In this document: piece after piece, positions 1-8,517 of the stretch | Layout: each line of letters begins with the position of its first letter | Position numbering within the stretch: position 1 is the stretch's first letter | DNA from: BQJU01 sp965229635 | GTDB taxonomy: Bacteria; Bacteroidota; Bacteroidia; Chitinophagales; Saprospiraceae | Direction of reading: 5' to 3' | DNA length: 64,000 bases | Assembly (NCBI GenBank): GCA_965229635.1 | Contig: OZ245894.1 | Coordinates: 2,232,001 to 2,296,000 of the forward strand | Notes under the pieces: generated by a model | What the model was told of the DNA's origin: nothing | What the model saw: the letters and a program-made list of their open reading frames with translations, nothing else | The model's database searches: none | Translations under genes and position numbers: made by a program

Positions 1-713
1 CGAAGCGTTTCAATGGCTTCCTGTTTCTGTGCCAGCACCATCTCTACCGGATCGGGCAAGTAGTCGGGATCAAAATAGTCTTCTTCCAGTTTCCATTGCA
101 ACTGGTCCTCGTACTTAACATATAAAAACCAGGGGAATTTGGCCCCTTCTTCCTCGTCGTCAAGGTCAAGGCTACCACGAAGGGTCTTAAAAGACAGGTC
201 ATCACCAGATATGCCTAAAGCCACAGGTTGGGCATCCTCAAAGGCATCCTGTAGTGTTTTCCCGGCTATGAGTTGTTCGTAAAAAGCCTCAGCAAAAGCT
301 TTTGACAAACCATCCTTAATTTTTTCGGTAGTGGCAATCACTGCCCTGGCACCGGCCTCGACCAGTTTTTCTACCTGCGATTGGGTAGAACAGCCATTGA
401 GAAAGATCAGTAGATTCTTTTGTTGGCTAGCCAAGGCTTTCGCCAATCCTTCAGCGTAGTTGGGCTTGTCGTCCAGGAAAAGCAGGTGGTCTTCGGCATG
501 ACCGCCATAGTGAAAAATCAGAATGCGCCGATGAAACTGATTGATGTCTTTATAGAGCTGTTCGATATCGAGATTCGGACGGTTGAAATGCTGCACCTTA
601 TCAGCATTGTTCAGTGGCAAAAACAGATTGATCAGGGCCTTCTCCTCTTCCTTGAGTTGGCGCAGATCTTCCTTGGGGTTTGCAAATGCCGTAAATATGA
701 CTGGTTTTTTCAT
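1..713 (-). CDS. CHAT-domain protein (caspase-like fold), 3' end outside window
   Basis: The reading frame runs on the minus strand from an ATG at 713 and is open to the window edge (about 237 codons visible). The start reads MKKPVIFTAFANPKEDLRQL, with no signal peptide, so the protein is probably cytoplasmic. Two motifs mark a CHAT peptidase-like domain: HYGGHAED near residue 62 with the expected catalytic His, and LNGCSTQSQ near residue 103 with the catalytic Cys. They lie about 40 residues apart as usual in the family. CHAT domains are caspase/separase relatives, often fused to effector or repeat domains; what follows here lies outside the window, so target and role are unknown. A TIR-CHAT or bacterial death-protease role cannot be judged from this piece. 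Confidence 0.8.
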   Translation of the reverse strand, partial: MKKPVIFTAFANPKEDLRQLKEEEKALINLFLPLNNADKVQHFNRPNLDIEQLYKDINQFHRRILIFHYGGHAEDHLLFLDDKPNYAEGLAKALASQQKNLLIFLNGCSTQSQVEKLVEAGARAVIATTEKIKDGLSKAFAEAFYEQLIAGKTLQDAFEDAQPVALGISGDDLSFKTLRGSLDLDDEEEGAKFPWFLYVKYEDQLQWKLEEDYFDPDYLPDPVEMVLAQKQEAIETL

Positions 714-977
714 GCTGCCGCCCGCTTGAACCGTGAAAATAAGGAAAATTTGAATACGCTGCTGCGTAACAAGTTAGCTTTAATTGTAAAAAACTGATAA
801 TCAAACACTAACGAACATAACGCCCGCCTTTTCGTTGGAAAAATAAACCTTCTTTGACAAATTTAGTGGTCAAGCTAAAAGGGCAAGCACAAGCGCCTGC
901 CAGAAGCGTTGGTTGACCTGTTCGATTGACCCTGAATCACGAAATTTTTCAAAGAACCAAAATTAAAAGAAGAAGCT

Positions 978-2498
978 ATGATTTTAAATTTAAAACACGT
1001 ACAAAAAAATTGTGTTGTGGTGGGATTGATCCTGCTCGCCAGCTCGCTTTTTGCGCAAAGCGAAGAACAGTGGGATGAGGCCATCACCAACCGAATAGAT
1101 CAGGAATTATTTTATCAGGCTGATGTGCCTGCCAACTCCATTGATGTCATCACCTCTCAGAAGATCGTCACCCTCAGTGGTACGGTCGATGATTTGCTTT
1201 CCCGCGAGAGAGCGGAGAAAGTAGCCATGGCCGTGAAGGGAGTACAAGCAGTCATCAACCGGATTGAAGTACAACCTCCCACGCGCGTAGATGCCAGCAT
1301 TACTGCCGATATCAAGGAGGCCCTTGCCCGCGATCCGGCTACGGAAGCTTACGAAGTAGCGGTGACCACCAATGATGGTACCGTACAGCTTTCCGGAGAA
1401 GTGGATTCCTGGCAGGAAAAACGGCTCAGTACTTATGTTGCCAAGCAAGTCTCCGGGGTGAAAGCCCTGGACAATAACCTCACGGTCAATTACACAGATA
1501 ACCGTTCTGACCAGGAAATTGCCAGTGAGATCAGGCAGGCTATCGTCAATGATATTCGCCTGTATCAATCGCAGATAAATGTCCGCGTGAAAGATAGCAG
1601 AGTGTATTTGGACGGACTTGTTGGAAGTAGTAATGCCAAAATTCTTGCTGAGAACTATGGCTGGACCTCCGGCGTAGAGACGGTTGATGCGGAGGGGATA
1701 GCCGTGAAGGATTGGTTGAGCGATGACGAACTCAAACTCAATGCTAACCCCTATCCGAAAAAGACCGCAAAAGAAATCAAAACGGCCATAAACAAGGTCT
1801 TTCTTTTTGACCCAAGAATTGCCTCTTATCAACCGAAAGTGCACGTTTCCAATGGTGTGGTGACCTTGTCGGGAACCGTAGATAATCTGTTGGCCAAACG
1901 TACCGCCGAGGCCGATGCACTAAATGTTGTTGGCGTACTCTATGTGAAAAACAACCTTAAAGTAAGGCCGGATGGAGAGATTTCTCCGATGGAAGCACAA
2001 AAGAATGCCCAAATGGCCATCAAGCGAGATGTTGACCTGCAATCCTCAGCGATAGAAGTGAAAGTCAACAAGCAGACGGCCACTCTGGAAGGTCAGGTGG
2101 AAAACGATTATGAAAGCAATAAAGCGGAAGATATTGTGGCCAACATCGAAGGTATTGTAGAAGTGAACAACAAACTTGAGGTGGAAGTACCCGGTAATAT
2201 CTATTACTATCATCCATTCACGTATGCCGATGTGTATCCTTCGCCGTATACGCGCACCGAAAGCTATTATCGTACCTCCCTGACCGATTCCCAGATTTTG
2301 GACAACATCAATAGTGAACTTTGGTGGTCGCCCTTTGTCAATGCCGATCAGGTCAATGTTGAGGTGGAAAATGGTGTAGCGCTACTGACCGGTACAGTCG
2401 ATAGCTGGCGGGAAAGAGCCAGTGCCGTCGAAAATGCCCGTGAAGGTGGTGCTCGCGACGTCATCGACCGCCTGGACGTCGATATAGTCAATCAATAG
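978..2498 (+). CDS. Secreted multi-BON-domain protein
   Basis: This is a 506-residue protein. An N-terminal hydrophobic segment (about residues 12-26, ending SLFAQ) looks like a signal peptide, so it is probably periplasmic. The rest is six tandem BON-type domains of 65-70 residues, starting near residues 34, 103, 176, 262, 335 and 435. Each follows the pattern helix, V-x-V-x-x-G-x-V-x-L-x-G-x-V-D-S/N, helix, then VxxVxNxLxV. The third and fifth are more divergent (L-D-G-L-V and L-E-G-Q-V). BON domains in OsmY and similar proteins bind phospholipid or help outer-membrane stability during osmotic stress. Most family members carry two or three copies, so six is long. A YYYHPFTYADVYPSPYTR stretch separates domains five and six. 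The exact function is unknown. Confidence 0.85.
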   Translation: MILNLKHVQKNCVVVGLILLASSLFAQSEEQWDEAITNRIDQELFYQADVPANSIDVITSQKIVTLSGTVDDLLSRERAEKVAMAVKGVQAVINRIEVQPPTRVDASITADIKEALARDPATEAYEVAVTTNDGTVQLSGEVDSWQEKRLSTYVAKQVSGVKALDNNLTVNYTDNRSDQEIASEIRQAIVNDIRLYQSQINVRVKDSRVYLDGLVGSSNAKILAENYGWTSGVETVDAEGIAVKDWLSDDELKLNANPYPKKTAKEIKTAINKVFLFDPRIASYQPKVHVSNGVVTLSGTVDNLLAKRTAEADALNVVGVLYVKNNLKVRPDGEISPMEAQKNAQMAIKRDVDLQSSAIEVKVNKQTATLEGQVENDYESNKAEDIVANIEGIVEVNNKLEVEVPGNIYYYHPFTYADVYPSPYTRTESYYRTSLTDSQILDNINSELWWSPFVNADQVNVEVENGVALLTGTVDSWRERASAVENAREGGARDVIDRLDVDIVNQ

Positions 2499-2615
2499 AA
2501 CTATTCTAGTGGATTGATGCAGAAATGATTGACCTTCGATGTTCAGCATTATCAATGCTTAGAGCCTAAAAAAAGGATCAATCATTTCGGACTATTCGCA
2601 CTAGTAATTTCGCCT

Positions 2616-2660
2616 ATTGGGGTAGTTCCTTTATTGGGAACTACCCCAATTTTTATTTTA
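2616..2660 (+). terminator. Intrinsic terminator downstream of the BON gene
   Basis: A perfect 14-bp inverted repeat (ATTGGGGTAGTTCC at 2616-2629 and its complement at 2637-2650, 7-nt loop) is followed by a T-rich run. It lies about 120 bp after the BON stop codon. This is the classic hairpin plus U-tract shape. Confidence 0.75.
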
Positions 2661-3154
2661 TCCCGTCTTTTTATATATGTAAAAGTATTACTATTATTCA
2701 TGAATTGAATGCTCAAATTGCCCCTACATGGTTGGGTAGTTTTTTCCATATTTCGTCTACTTTCTGACATTTTTAGCAGCAATCTTTGATACCTTGGCGT
2801 TGTTAAGGAAATGTAAACAAATATCCTTCCAGCCACAGAAGGTCCTGAAATACATCTCATTAGTTCAATCATTTCAGGTATCGGATCAGTACGATAAATA
2901 CTCTCATTTCAATCTCATTAGTGTCGGGCTCTTGTTGCCCCATTGTAATTGCTTGCAGGAAAGCAAGTTTCTCCCTGTCGTGCAGGTGCAATAAAAACAA
3001 GTTTGCCTGTTCCTTAACTGCCATTGTCCTTTGGCAGAATGAGATTGCCATGTCTATCATTTAGGCTTCTGGGCTAAATAAGCGCCCCATTAGCCCAACA
3101 CTCATTTAAAGCCAAAACACACATCATGATTATTTCACCAACTCACAAGTTTAT
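2661..3154. other. Long noncoding leader region upstream of susC-like gene
   Basis: No convincing gene. Short ORFs here lack codon structure. It holds a possible promoter (3002-3033) and an 8-bp hairpin, TGGGCTAA at 3070-3077 with TTAGCCCA at 3090-3097, which would lie in the 5' untranslated region of the SusC-like transcript. Confidence 0.4.
3002..3033 (+). promoter_or_regulatory. Candidate Bacteroidota-type promoter for susC/susD
   Basis: TTTG at 3002-3005, a 20-bp spacer and GTCCTTTG at 3026-3033 resemble the Bacteroidota -33 TTTG / -7 TAnnTTTG pattern. The first two -7 bases do not match. It lies about 120 bp before the SusC start codon. Confidence 0.35.
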
Positions 3155-6100
3155 ATGATGAAATCACTTTGTACTATCATTGCAATCCTGGCAATGACCC
3201 TGAGCCTGTCTGCTCAGTCGTTAGTATCAGGAAAGGTCACCGATGAAGCGGGTGACCCACTGATCGGAGCAAGTGTACTTGTAAAAGGCACTTCCGACGG
3301 AACCATTACAGATTTCGATGGAAACTTTGAACTCAACGTACCGGAAGGCTACAAAACCCTGATGATCAGTTATACGGGGTACAAATCTAAAGAAGTAGCT
3401 ATCACCGGATCAGGGCCAATTAATGTCACACTAGCTGAAGGGGTACTCCTGGAAGAGGCCGTGGTCACTGCTCTCGGTATCTCGCGTGAGAAAAAGTCGC
3501 TCGGTTATGCTACCCAGCAGGTAGAGGGCGAAAATCTCAACATTCAAAAAACCGATAACTTTGTTAACTCCCTATCTGGTCTGGCATCTGGTATTCAGGT
3601 TAAACGAACCACCAACATGGGGGGATCAACCAATGTGGTGATTCGTGGTAATACCTCACTACAGGGCAATAACCAGGCCCTTTTTGTCATTGACGGTGTA
3701 CCGATTAATAACACTAATACGAACTCCCGTTCGCAGGAGCAGGCCGGTAGCGGTTATGATTATGGTAATGCCGCTTCTGATATCAATCCTGACGATATTG
3801 CTTCGGTCAACATCCTTAAGGGTGCTGCCGCAACGGCATTGTATGGCTCTCGTGCGGCCAATGGTGTGGTGATGATCACCACCAAAAGCGGCGCATCCAA
3901 GCAAAAGGGCATTGGGGTAACCTTTAATTCCAGCATCACTGCCGGATTTGTTGACAAGAGCACCTTCCCTAAGTACCAGCAGCAGTACGGAGCCGGTTAC
4001 GGTCCCTATTATGACGGTCCTGGTTCCTTCTGGCTACTTGGTGACCCTGATGGCGACGGCGCAGAAGACCTTATCGTACCACTTTCTGAAGATGCTTCTT
4101 ACGGTGCTCCATTCGACCCCAGTCTGATGGTTTACCACTGGGATGCTTTTGACCCCGAGTCAGAAAACTACCTACAAAAAAAGCCCTGGGTAGCAGCAGA
4201 AAATGGTCCCCTTGAATTTTTTGAAACACCGATGACTTACGTCAATACGCTTTCTTTTGATCAGGCTATTGCCAATGGGTCTTATCGTTTCTCTTATACC
4301 AACTACAAGCACGATGGTCTGCAGCCCAACAGCTCACTGGAGCGCAACAATTTCTCATTGAAAGCGCAGTTTGACCTGACGGATCGCCTGACGGTTTCCG
4401 GCTTTGGAAACTACGTCAACACCGAAGGCCTGGGTAGGAACCCAACCGGTTATGGCGATAACATCATGGGTAACTTCCGCCAGTGGTGGCAAACCAATGT
4501 AGATTTGAAAGAGCAGGAAGAAGCTTATTTTAACTTGAGAAGAAACCTAACCTGGAACTATGCAGATCCTGGTCAGTTGTCACCCATTTACTGGGATAAT
4601 CCTTACTGGACGCGTTTCGAAAATTACGAATCTGACGAGCGTGGTCGCTTCATTGGTTACCTAACATTAGATTACAAGCTGACCGATTGGTTGAGCCTGT
4701 TTGGACGTGTTGCCGCCGATACCTACACTGAGTTGCAGGAAGAACGCAAAGCCATTGGTAGTGTACCTGGCCGCTTTGGCATTGGTACCGACCGTGTGGA
4801 TGGTAGTATTGGCCGCCTGGATGTAGGGTCTGGTTATTCTCGCCGCGATATTTCCAACTCAGAGTTTAACTACGACCTGATGTTGAACTTTGACAAGAAT
4901 ATTTCCGAAAAGGTAAACATCGCCGGGGTGATCGGTACCAATGTACGTCGCAACAAGCTCAATTCTGTGTTTGCAGCCACCAATGGTGGATTGAATGTAC
5001 CTCGCCTGTACTCCCTGCAAAATACTGTTGGTCCACTGCCTAATCCAATTGAAAGATACGAGCGCATTGGCGTAAATGGTATCTATGGTAGTGCTTCTAT
5101 CGGTTACGACGGCTTCTTGTATCTGGAAGGTTCACTGCGTAGAGATGTTTCTTCTACCTTGCCGGTGGAAAACAACACCTACTACTACCCAGCCGTGGCG
5201 ACCAGTTTTATATTCTCAAGATTTGTACAAAATGACTGGATTTCCTTTGGAAAGTTCAGAGCCAACTACGCTGAAGTAGGTAACAGTGCCGGTTTTGACC
5301 GTATTATGGATACCTACAACGTAAACACGGCTTTTGGATCAGCCAGCTCGGCTGTAGCCAATACCAAGAAGAATCCTGACCTAAGACCAGAGCGTACCAA
5401 GAGTATTGAGACTGGTTTGGAAATGGCCTTCTTCAACAGTCGTTTGGGCTTTGACGTCGCTTTCTACAAGACCAACTCTGTTGACCAGATTCTGCCGGTA
5501 CGTGTGACGGAAGCAACGGGTTATCTGTACAAGGTGCTCAATGCCGGAGAAATTGAAAACCAAGGAGTTGAACTGTCATTGTTTGGTTCGCCAGTACGTG
5601 GCAACAACTTTTCCTGGGATGTTAACCTAAACTGGACGCGCAACCGCAACCAGGTGGTTTCTCTGGAAGAAGGGCTGGACAACCTGCAGCTGGGATCACT
5701 CCAAGGTGGTATTACCTTGAATGCTCGCGTAGGTCAGCCATACGGTGTGATCTTCGGTACTGATTATACTTACCTGAATGACCAACCAATCATTGACGAA
5801 AACAATGGTCAATACGTCAAAACTGCAACTTCCGATAACGTGATCGGTGATCCTAATCCAGATTGGATTGCCGGTTTGAACAACCGTTTCTCTTATAAGA
5901 ACTGGTCTTTGAGCTTCCTGATCGATGTGCAGAAAGGCGGTGATATTTTCTCATTGGATATGTACTATGGTCTGGCTACCGGATTGTACGAAGAAACTGC
6001 ATTTACGAATGATCTGGGTAACCCGGTTCGGAACAGTCTTGACGAAGGTGGTGGATTTCTCAATGAAGGTGTTAATGCGGATGGATCACCTAACCAAACC

Positions 6101-6415
6101 CGTCAGCGTGCCGATCTTTTTGGTGCCTGGGGATACCGTAGAGGTTTGCCTGACAAGGCATTTGTTTACGATGCAGGTTACGTGAAGCTGCGCCAGTTGG
6201 CCCTGACTTATTCTCTGCCACAATCCGTTGTGGATGGTTTGCCAATCAGTGGCTTGTCATTGAGTCTGGTAGGTTCCAACCTTTGGATTATCTCTAAGAA
6301 TTTGCCACACGCCGATCCTGAATCAGGATTGGGTGCAGGTAACCTGCAGGGATATTCTACCGGTTCGTTGCCATCATTGCGCGAGATTGGTTTTAACCTG
6401 AAAGTACAATTCTAA
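3155..6415 (+). CDS. SusC/RagA-family TonB-linked outer membrane protein
   Basis: A 1086-residue outer-membrane receptor. The signal peptide covers about residues 1-20 (ending LSLSAQ). A carboxypeptidase-D regulatory-like domain follows at about 22-100 (VSGKVTDEAGDPLIGASVLVKG). Then come the SusC-type linker (VTALGISREKKSLGYATQQV, near 106), the TonB plug (about 130-245, with VVIRGNTSLQGNNQALFVIDG and the IKSGGAATALYGSRAANGVVMITTK-like segment) and a beta-barrel to the C-terminal aromatic residue (KVQF). Length and architecture are normal for SusC. With the SusD-like lipoprotein that follows it would import a glycan, peptide or other large substrate using TonB energy. No glycoside hydrolase or regulator sits alongside, so the substrate cannot be inferred. 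Confidence 0.95.
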   Translation: MMKSLCTIIAILAMTLSLSAQSLVSGKVTDEAGDPLIGASVLVKGTSDGTITDFDGNFELNVPEGYKTLMISYTGYKSKEVAITGSGPINVTLAEGVLLEEAVVTALGISREKKSLGYATQQVEGENLNIQKTDNFVNSLSGLASGIQVKRTTNMGGSTNVVIRGNTSLQGNNQALFVIDGVPINNTNTNSRSQEQAGSGYDYGNAASDINPDDIASVNILKGAAATALYGSRAANGVVMITTKSGASKQKGIGVTFNSSITAGFVDKSTFPKYQQQYGAGYGPYYDGPGSFWLLGDPDGDGAEDLIVPLSEDASYGAPFDPSLMVYHWDAFDPESENYLQKKPWVAAENGPLEFFETPMTYVNTLSFDQAIANGSYRFSYTNYKHDGLQPNSSLERNNFSLKAQFDLTDRLTVSGFGNYVNTEGLGRNPTGYGDNIMGNFRQWWQTNVDLKEQEEAYFNLRRNLTWNYADPGQLSPIYWDNPYWTRFENYESDERGRFIGYLTLDYKLTDWLSLFGRVAADTYTELQEERKAIGSVPGRFGIGTDRVDGSIGRLDVGSGYSRRDISNSEFNYDLMLNFDKNISEKVNIAGVIGTNVRRNKLNSVFAATNGGLNVPRLYSLQNTVGPLPNPIERYERIGVNGIYGSASIGYDGFLYLEGSLRRDVSSTLPVENNTYYYPAVATSFIFSRFVQNDWISFGKFRANYAEVGNSAGFDRIMDTYNVNTAFGSASSAVANTKKNPDLRPERTKSIETGLEMAFFNSRLGFDVAFYKTNSVDQILPVRVTEATGYLYKVLNAGEIENQGVELSLFGSPVRGNNFSWDVNLNWTRNRNQVVSLEEGLDNLQLGSLQGGITLNARVGQPYGVIFGTDYTYLNDQPIIDENNGQYVKTATSDNVIGDPNPDWIAGLNNRFSYKNWSLSFLIDVQKGGDIFSLDMYYGLATGLYEETAFTNDLGNPVRNSLDEGGGFLNEGVNADGSPNQTRQRADLFGAWGYRRGLPDKAFVYDAGYVKLRQLALTYSLPQSVVDGLPISGLSLSLVGSNLWIISKNLPHADPESGLGAGNLQGYSTGSLPSLREIGFNLKVQF

Positions 6416-6481
6416 AAATAATATTTAATGGGGAGGTGCAGGTACCAGCCTGTGCCTTCCCAAATGCATAAATCAACCTTT

Positions 6482-7939
6482 ATGAAAAGATATAATTTCT
6501 TATTAGTCCTGGTGGTATTTCTGCTGGCCACAGCCTGTGATAAGGACCTGGAAGACTTAAATACCAATATCAAAAATCCATCGGCAGTACCGGGCGAATC
6601 CCTGTTTACTTCCGCTCAGAAGGATTTGGTAGACCAAATGGTGAGTACCAATGTCAATTTCAACCCATTCCGGTTGTTTTGCCAATATTGGACACAAACC
6701 ACTTACATTGATGAAAGTAATTACGACCTGGTAACGCGGAATATTCCGGAGCAGCACTGGAGTGAGTTGTATCGCTTTGTATTGAAAAATCTGGATGAAG
6801 CCTCCGTCATTATCAGTGATACTGACGTTATTGCCGCCGAGGAAACGGCCAAGAACAACAAATTGCAGATCATCGAAATTATGAAGGTTTTTACCTACTC
6901 GGTGTTGGTAGAATCCTTTGGCAACGTGCCTTATTCGGAAGCACTGGATATCAATACCTTGCTGCCTAAATACGACGATGCACAAACGATTTACACCGAT
7001 TTGATAACCCAACTCGATGCAGCAGTTGGTAAGCTGGATGCCAGTGCCGGAAGCTTCGGCAGCGCCGATAATATGTACGGCGGTGATGTAGCGGCATGGC
7101 AAAAGTTTGGCAATTCTCTGAAGTTGAGGATGGGCATGACCCTGGCTGGTAAGATGCCGGACCTGGGTAAGTCTACCGTGGAAGCTGCCGTAACCGCTGG
7201 TGTCTTTACCAGCAATGCCGATAATGCTACGCTAACCTACCTGAGCTCAACGCCCAACACGAATCCTTTGTATGTCGACCTTGTTGCCAGCGGCCGTAAT
7301 GACTTTGTCATCGCCAATACGCTGGTAGATCGTATGAATGCTTTAGAGGATCCGAGAAGAGCCTTCTATTTTGATGACAATCAGGATGATCCCAATACGC
7401 CGGAAGTGGAGTATGTGGGTGGTACTTATGGCGACAACAATACCTACAGCCAGTACACTCACATCGCCGATGCGATTAAGGAGCCTACTTTTGGAGGAAC
7501 CATTCTGGATTACGCAGAGGTAGAGTTTCTATTGGCGGAAGCCGCAGAATTGGGTTTCAATGTAGGCGGCACGGCTGAAGAGCATTACAACAATGCCATT
7601 CAGGCTTCCATCCTTTTCTGGGGTGGCTCGCAAGCTGATGTAGATGCCTATCTGCAACAATCGGAGGTGGCTTACGCAACGGCCGCTGGAGCCTGGCAGG
7701 AGAAGATTGGTGTACAAAAGTGGATTGCACTGTACAACCGCGGATTTGCCGGTTGGTTGTCCTGGCGCTGTCTGGACTATCCGGTACTGGAGGCACCTGC
7801 TGATGCCGTTTCAGACATTCCGGTGCGGTTGACCTACCCAATTGTAGAGCAGACCCTCAACGGTAGTAATTGGAACGCTGCCTCATCTGCCATCGGTGGA
7901 GATGCGGTAACGACTAAATTGTTCTTTGATTTGAACTAG
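6482..7939 (+). CDS. SusD/RagB-family nutrient-binding outer membrane lipoprotein (SusD-like_2 type)
   Basis: A 485-residue lipoprotein starting at MKRYNFLLVLVVFLLATACDKD. I chose this ATG over an upstream in-frame one because it puts a lipoprotein signal and lipobox (LATAC) at the N-terminus. The body is the all-helical TPR-like SusD fold. The region NFNPFRLFCQYWTQTTY and the C-terminal RLTYP segment are typical of the SusD-like_2 subfamily. It starts 66 bp after the SusC-like stop, in the same direction, so the two form the usual lid-and-barrel pair. It is probably surface exposed. The substrate is unknown. Confidence 0.93.
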   Translation: MKRYNFLLVLVVFLLATACDKDLEDLNTNIKNPSAVPGESLFTSAQKDLVDQMVSTNVNFNPFRLFCQYWTQTTYIDESNYDLVTRNIPEQHWSELYRFVLKNLDEASVIISDTDVIAAEETAKNNKLQIIEIMKVFTYSVLVESFGNVPYSEALDINTLLPKYDDAQTIYTDLITQLDAAVGKLDASAGSFGSADNMYGGDVAAWQKFGNSLKLRMGMTLAGKMPDLGKSTVEAAVTAGVFTSNADNATLTYLSSTPNTNPLYVDLVASGRNDFVIANTLVDRMNALEDPRRAFYFDDNQDDPNTPEVEYVGGTYGDNNTYSQYTHIADAIKEPTFGGTILDYAEVEFLLAEAAELGFNVGGTAEEHYNNAIQASILFWGGSQADVDAYLQQSEVAYATAAGAWQEKIGVQKWIALYNRGFAGWLSWRCLDYPVLEAPADAVSDIPVRLTYPIVEQTLNGSNWNAASSAIGGDAVTTKLFFDLN

Positions 7940-7971
7940 GCAATCACGATTTGTCAAGGATACAAAAAATC

Positions 7972-8005
7972 GAGGCTATTCTGCTTGTGCGGAATAGCCT
8001 CTTTT
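7972..8005 (+). terminator. Intrinsic terminator after the susCD pair
   Basis: GAGGCTATTC at 7972-7981 pairs perfectly with GAATAGCCTC at 7992-8001 and is followed by TTTT. It lies 33 bp after the SusD-like stop codon. Confidence 0.8.
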
Positions 8006-8065
8006 AATGAAGGTATAAAACTTGTTTTACTAGAAGGAGGAATTAAACTTTAGATCTTTAGTTGG

Positions 8066-8100
8066 AAAAAAAGACGGCTACCTTAAAAAAAGTAGCCATC
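8066..8100 (-). terminator. Orphan intrinsic terminator read on the minus strand
   Basis: Read on the minus strand, positions 8100 to 8073 form a stem (GATGGCTAC against GTAGCCGTC, one mismatch, T/A-rich apex), immediately followed by seven T residues (8072-8066). No minus-strand protein gene lies within 2 kb upstream, so it would end a short noncoding transcript. On the plus strand no T-run follows. Confidence 0.5.
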
Positions 8101-8260
8101 GAAGAGCCCCAAATAAATGTTTCTTTAACCACGGCTGGGCGGAAAGGAATCGCTCCTTTCCCTAGGTGCTTTCGCCGTAGCCATCTTTCAAATGGTTTTA
8201 GGAGTATTTTCTTTAGGTTAGGTGATACAAGAAACGTACATTTTTTCCTGTATAATTACA
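8101..8260 (-). ncRNA. Candidate structured small RNA (or, on the plus strand, structured leader of the sigma-54 activator gene)
   Basis: The intergenic stretch 7940-8517 (578 bp) has no gene. At 8131-8178 it holds a nested fold: outer pair ACGGC (8131-8135) with GCCGT (8174-8178) enclosing a perfect hairpin GGAAAGGA (8141-8148) with TCCTTTCC (8154-8161). The motif GGCTAC at 8076-8081 can pair with GTAGCC at 8092-8097 or at 8177-8182, which gives mutually exclusive folds. With the minus-strand terminator at 8066-8100, a minus-strand small RNA is the simplest reading. A plus-strand attenuator ahead of the gene at 8518 is the alternative. I do not recognise a known riboswitch class. Confidence 0.35.
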
Positions 8261-8517
8261 TAGCGTTATAGGTGAGCCCCTATTTACACTCAGTTACCAT
8301 TAGGCTAAAAACGTGCCTATTTTTAAGTTTCTGGTTTACAGGGACTTATGCTTGGGTGGCGATTGAATATTTATGTTATTTGTTAAATTTTATTAAATAC
8401 AATAAATTATTCAGGGCCTTTGTTACTCTCTGTTCCGATCTATCAGGTGTTTTTTTATTATATTTCGTAAAAAAGAGAAAAAACCATTACCTTGTGGTTT
8501 GAAACCATTTTATCGTA

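Noticed and set aside
1107..1844. 245-codon minus-strand frame
   Set aside because: Antisense to the BON gene; no domain and no codon pattern of its own.
3659..3904. 81-codon minus-strand frame
   Set aside because: Inside the SusC-like plug region in another frame.
8131..8178. Nested hairpin as a known riboswitch (c-di-GMP, SAM, THF or fluoride)
   Set aside because: The conserved cores of those classes are not present; kept only as an unclassified structured RNA candidate.
8272..8502. 76-codon GTG-started frame before the sigma-54 activator
   Set aside because: AT-rich, no recognisable motif, no support beyond being open.
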